Assembly (NCBI RefSeq): GCF_004352855.1
Contig: NZ_SJSC01000005.1
Coordinates: 186,001 to 250,000 of the forward strand
Direction of reading: 5' to 3'
Length of the DNA: 64,000 nucleotides
From: Marinomonas sp. KMM3893
Lineage (GTDB): Bacteria; Pseudomonadota; Gammaproteobacteria; Pseudomonadales; Marinomonadaceae
Under the pieces are notes generated by a model. That model saw only the letters and a list, made by a program, of their open reading frames with translations. It was not told the DNA's origin and made no database searches. Below, in pieces: positions 63,481 to 64,000 of the stretch. Numbering within the stretch: position 1 is the first letter of the stretch; every line of letters begins with the position of its first letter. A program made the position numbers and the translations under genes.

Positions 63481-64000
63481 TGGCGCTTTATCACTATTAG
63501 CAATTTTTGCTGTCTGTTTAATTATTGACGTACCTATCCTATTTAGCCTGCTCATTGCGGCTTTAGGGTACTTATTATTTTTTGATGCGGCGCCCATGAT
63601 GGTCGCAGCACAACAATATGTGGCTGGCATGCATAGCTTCACATTGCTGGCGATTCCTCTGTTTGTTTTTGCTGCCCAGCTGATGAACCGAGCAGGGCTC
63701 ACGGTCCGCATTATTAATTTATGCATGGCGATCGTTGGGAACAAACCAGGTGGCTTAGCCGTGGTTGCCGTGCTGGCTTGTATGCTCTTTGGCGCCTTAT
63801 CAGGCTCTGGAGTGGCGGACGTTGTCGCCATCGGCAGTATGCTATTACCTGCGATGAAAAAAGAAGGCTACGCCCCTGGTTTCAGCGCGGCCTTGGTCGG
63901 CACGTCAAGTTCGTTAGGGACGGTTATTCCCCCTAGTATCGTGATGATCATTTATGGCACCACGGCCAATGCGTCCATCGGCAAACTTTTTATGGGCGGT
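63473..64000 (+). CDS. TRAP transporter large permease (DctM family), 3' end cut by window
   Basis: The ATG at 63473 lies inside the DctQ 3' end and opens a frame through the window edge (176 codons). It shows DctM motifs: HSFTLLAIPLFVFAAQLMNR, FGALSGSGVADVVAIGSMLL and GTVIPPSIVMIIYG. It completes the TRAP transporter. Confidence 0.92.
   Translation, partial: MSSGALSLLAIFAVCLIIDVPILFSLLIAALGYLLFFDAAPMMVAAQQYVAGMHSFTLLAIPLFVFAAQLMNRAGLTVRIINLCMAIVGNKPGGLAVVAVLACMLFGALSGSGVADVVAIGSMLLPAMKKEGYAPGFSAALVGTSSSLGTVIPPSIVMIIYGTTANASIGKLFMGG

Overview
The window looks like chromosomal DNA of a marine heterotrophic gammaproteobacterium. The genus is an inference: the moderate GC, abundant TRAP and TTT-type transporters, many LysR regulators, sulfatases with an anSME-type activase and protocatechuate 4,5-cleavage genes would fit Marinomonas or a close Oceanospirillales relative. 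I see no rRNA, tRNA, CRISPR array, prophage or insertion sequence. Nearly all the DNA is metabolic operons, each with its own regulator, so this is a catabolic and accessory region.

Layout, left to right. (1) 1-1660: the 5' part of a DUF202 membrane protein gene, then an anaerobic-type sulfatase-maturating enzyme. (2) 1773-6341: a complete Leloir operon read galE-galT-galK-galM on the minus strand, with two LacI/GalR-type operators in front. (3) 6677-14825: a minus-strand operon coding for a TRAP transporter (DctP-DctQ-DctM), a class I (formylglycine) sulfatase, a metallo-beta-lactamase alkylsulfatase, an aldehyde dehydrogenase and an SDR alcohol dehydrogenase, with a divergent LysR gene at 14967. 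It reads as uptake of a small sulfate ester, desulfation, then oxidation of the alcohol to aldehyde and acid. The distant anSME probably activates the sulfatase. (4) 16167-22844: a SulP transporter, a tandem-SnoaL lipoprotein, AraC and LysR regulators, a quinone-reductase-like enzyme and a tandem ABM monooxygenase-like protein.

(5) 22951-39247: an aromatic-acid region. It holds a TctC protein, a fused TctA-TctB permease, a 4-oxalomesaconate tautomerase-like enzyme with a LysR regulator, an IclR regulator, a double OsmC-fold protein, an aldehyde dehydrogenase, an AraC regulator, PobA (4-hydroxybenzoate to protocatechuate), a LysR regulator, LigA and LigB (protocatechuate 4,5-dioxygenase), and a second SDR plus aldehyde dehydrogenase pair. 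LigC, LigI, LigJ and LigK are not in the window. (6) 39466-42979: a dCACHE/HAMP/GGEEF diguanylate cyclase, an Lrp/AsnC regulator and a nucleoside-recognition (Gate) membrane protein.

(7) 43084-49526: a lacI-led ABC sugar operon ending in a GH63 glucosylglycerate/mannosylglycerate hydrolase-like enzyme. Its promoter lies inside a pair of LacI-type operators. (8) 49841-54899: an NCS1 permease, a DUF917 (S-methyl-thiohydantoin desulfurase-type) protein and a HyuA-type protein, with a divergent LysR regulator. (9) 55009-60829: a sulfide-oxidation operon (persulfide dioxygenase, DUF442-SQR fusion, SulP) behind a good sigma-54 promoter and divergent from a FisR-like activator that keeps the three sensor cysteines. 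(10) 61009-64000: a 1-Cys peroxiredoxin and a second TRAP transporter, cut by the window edge.

A recurring theme is sulfur: sulfatases, two SulP transporters, sulfide and persulfide oxidation and a DUF917 protein. A second theme is small aromatic or alkyl alcohols and acids. All functions are read from motifs and gene context. No database search was run.
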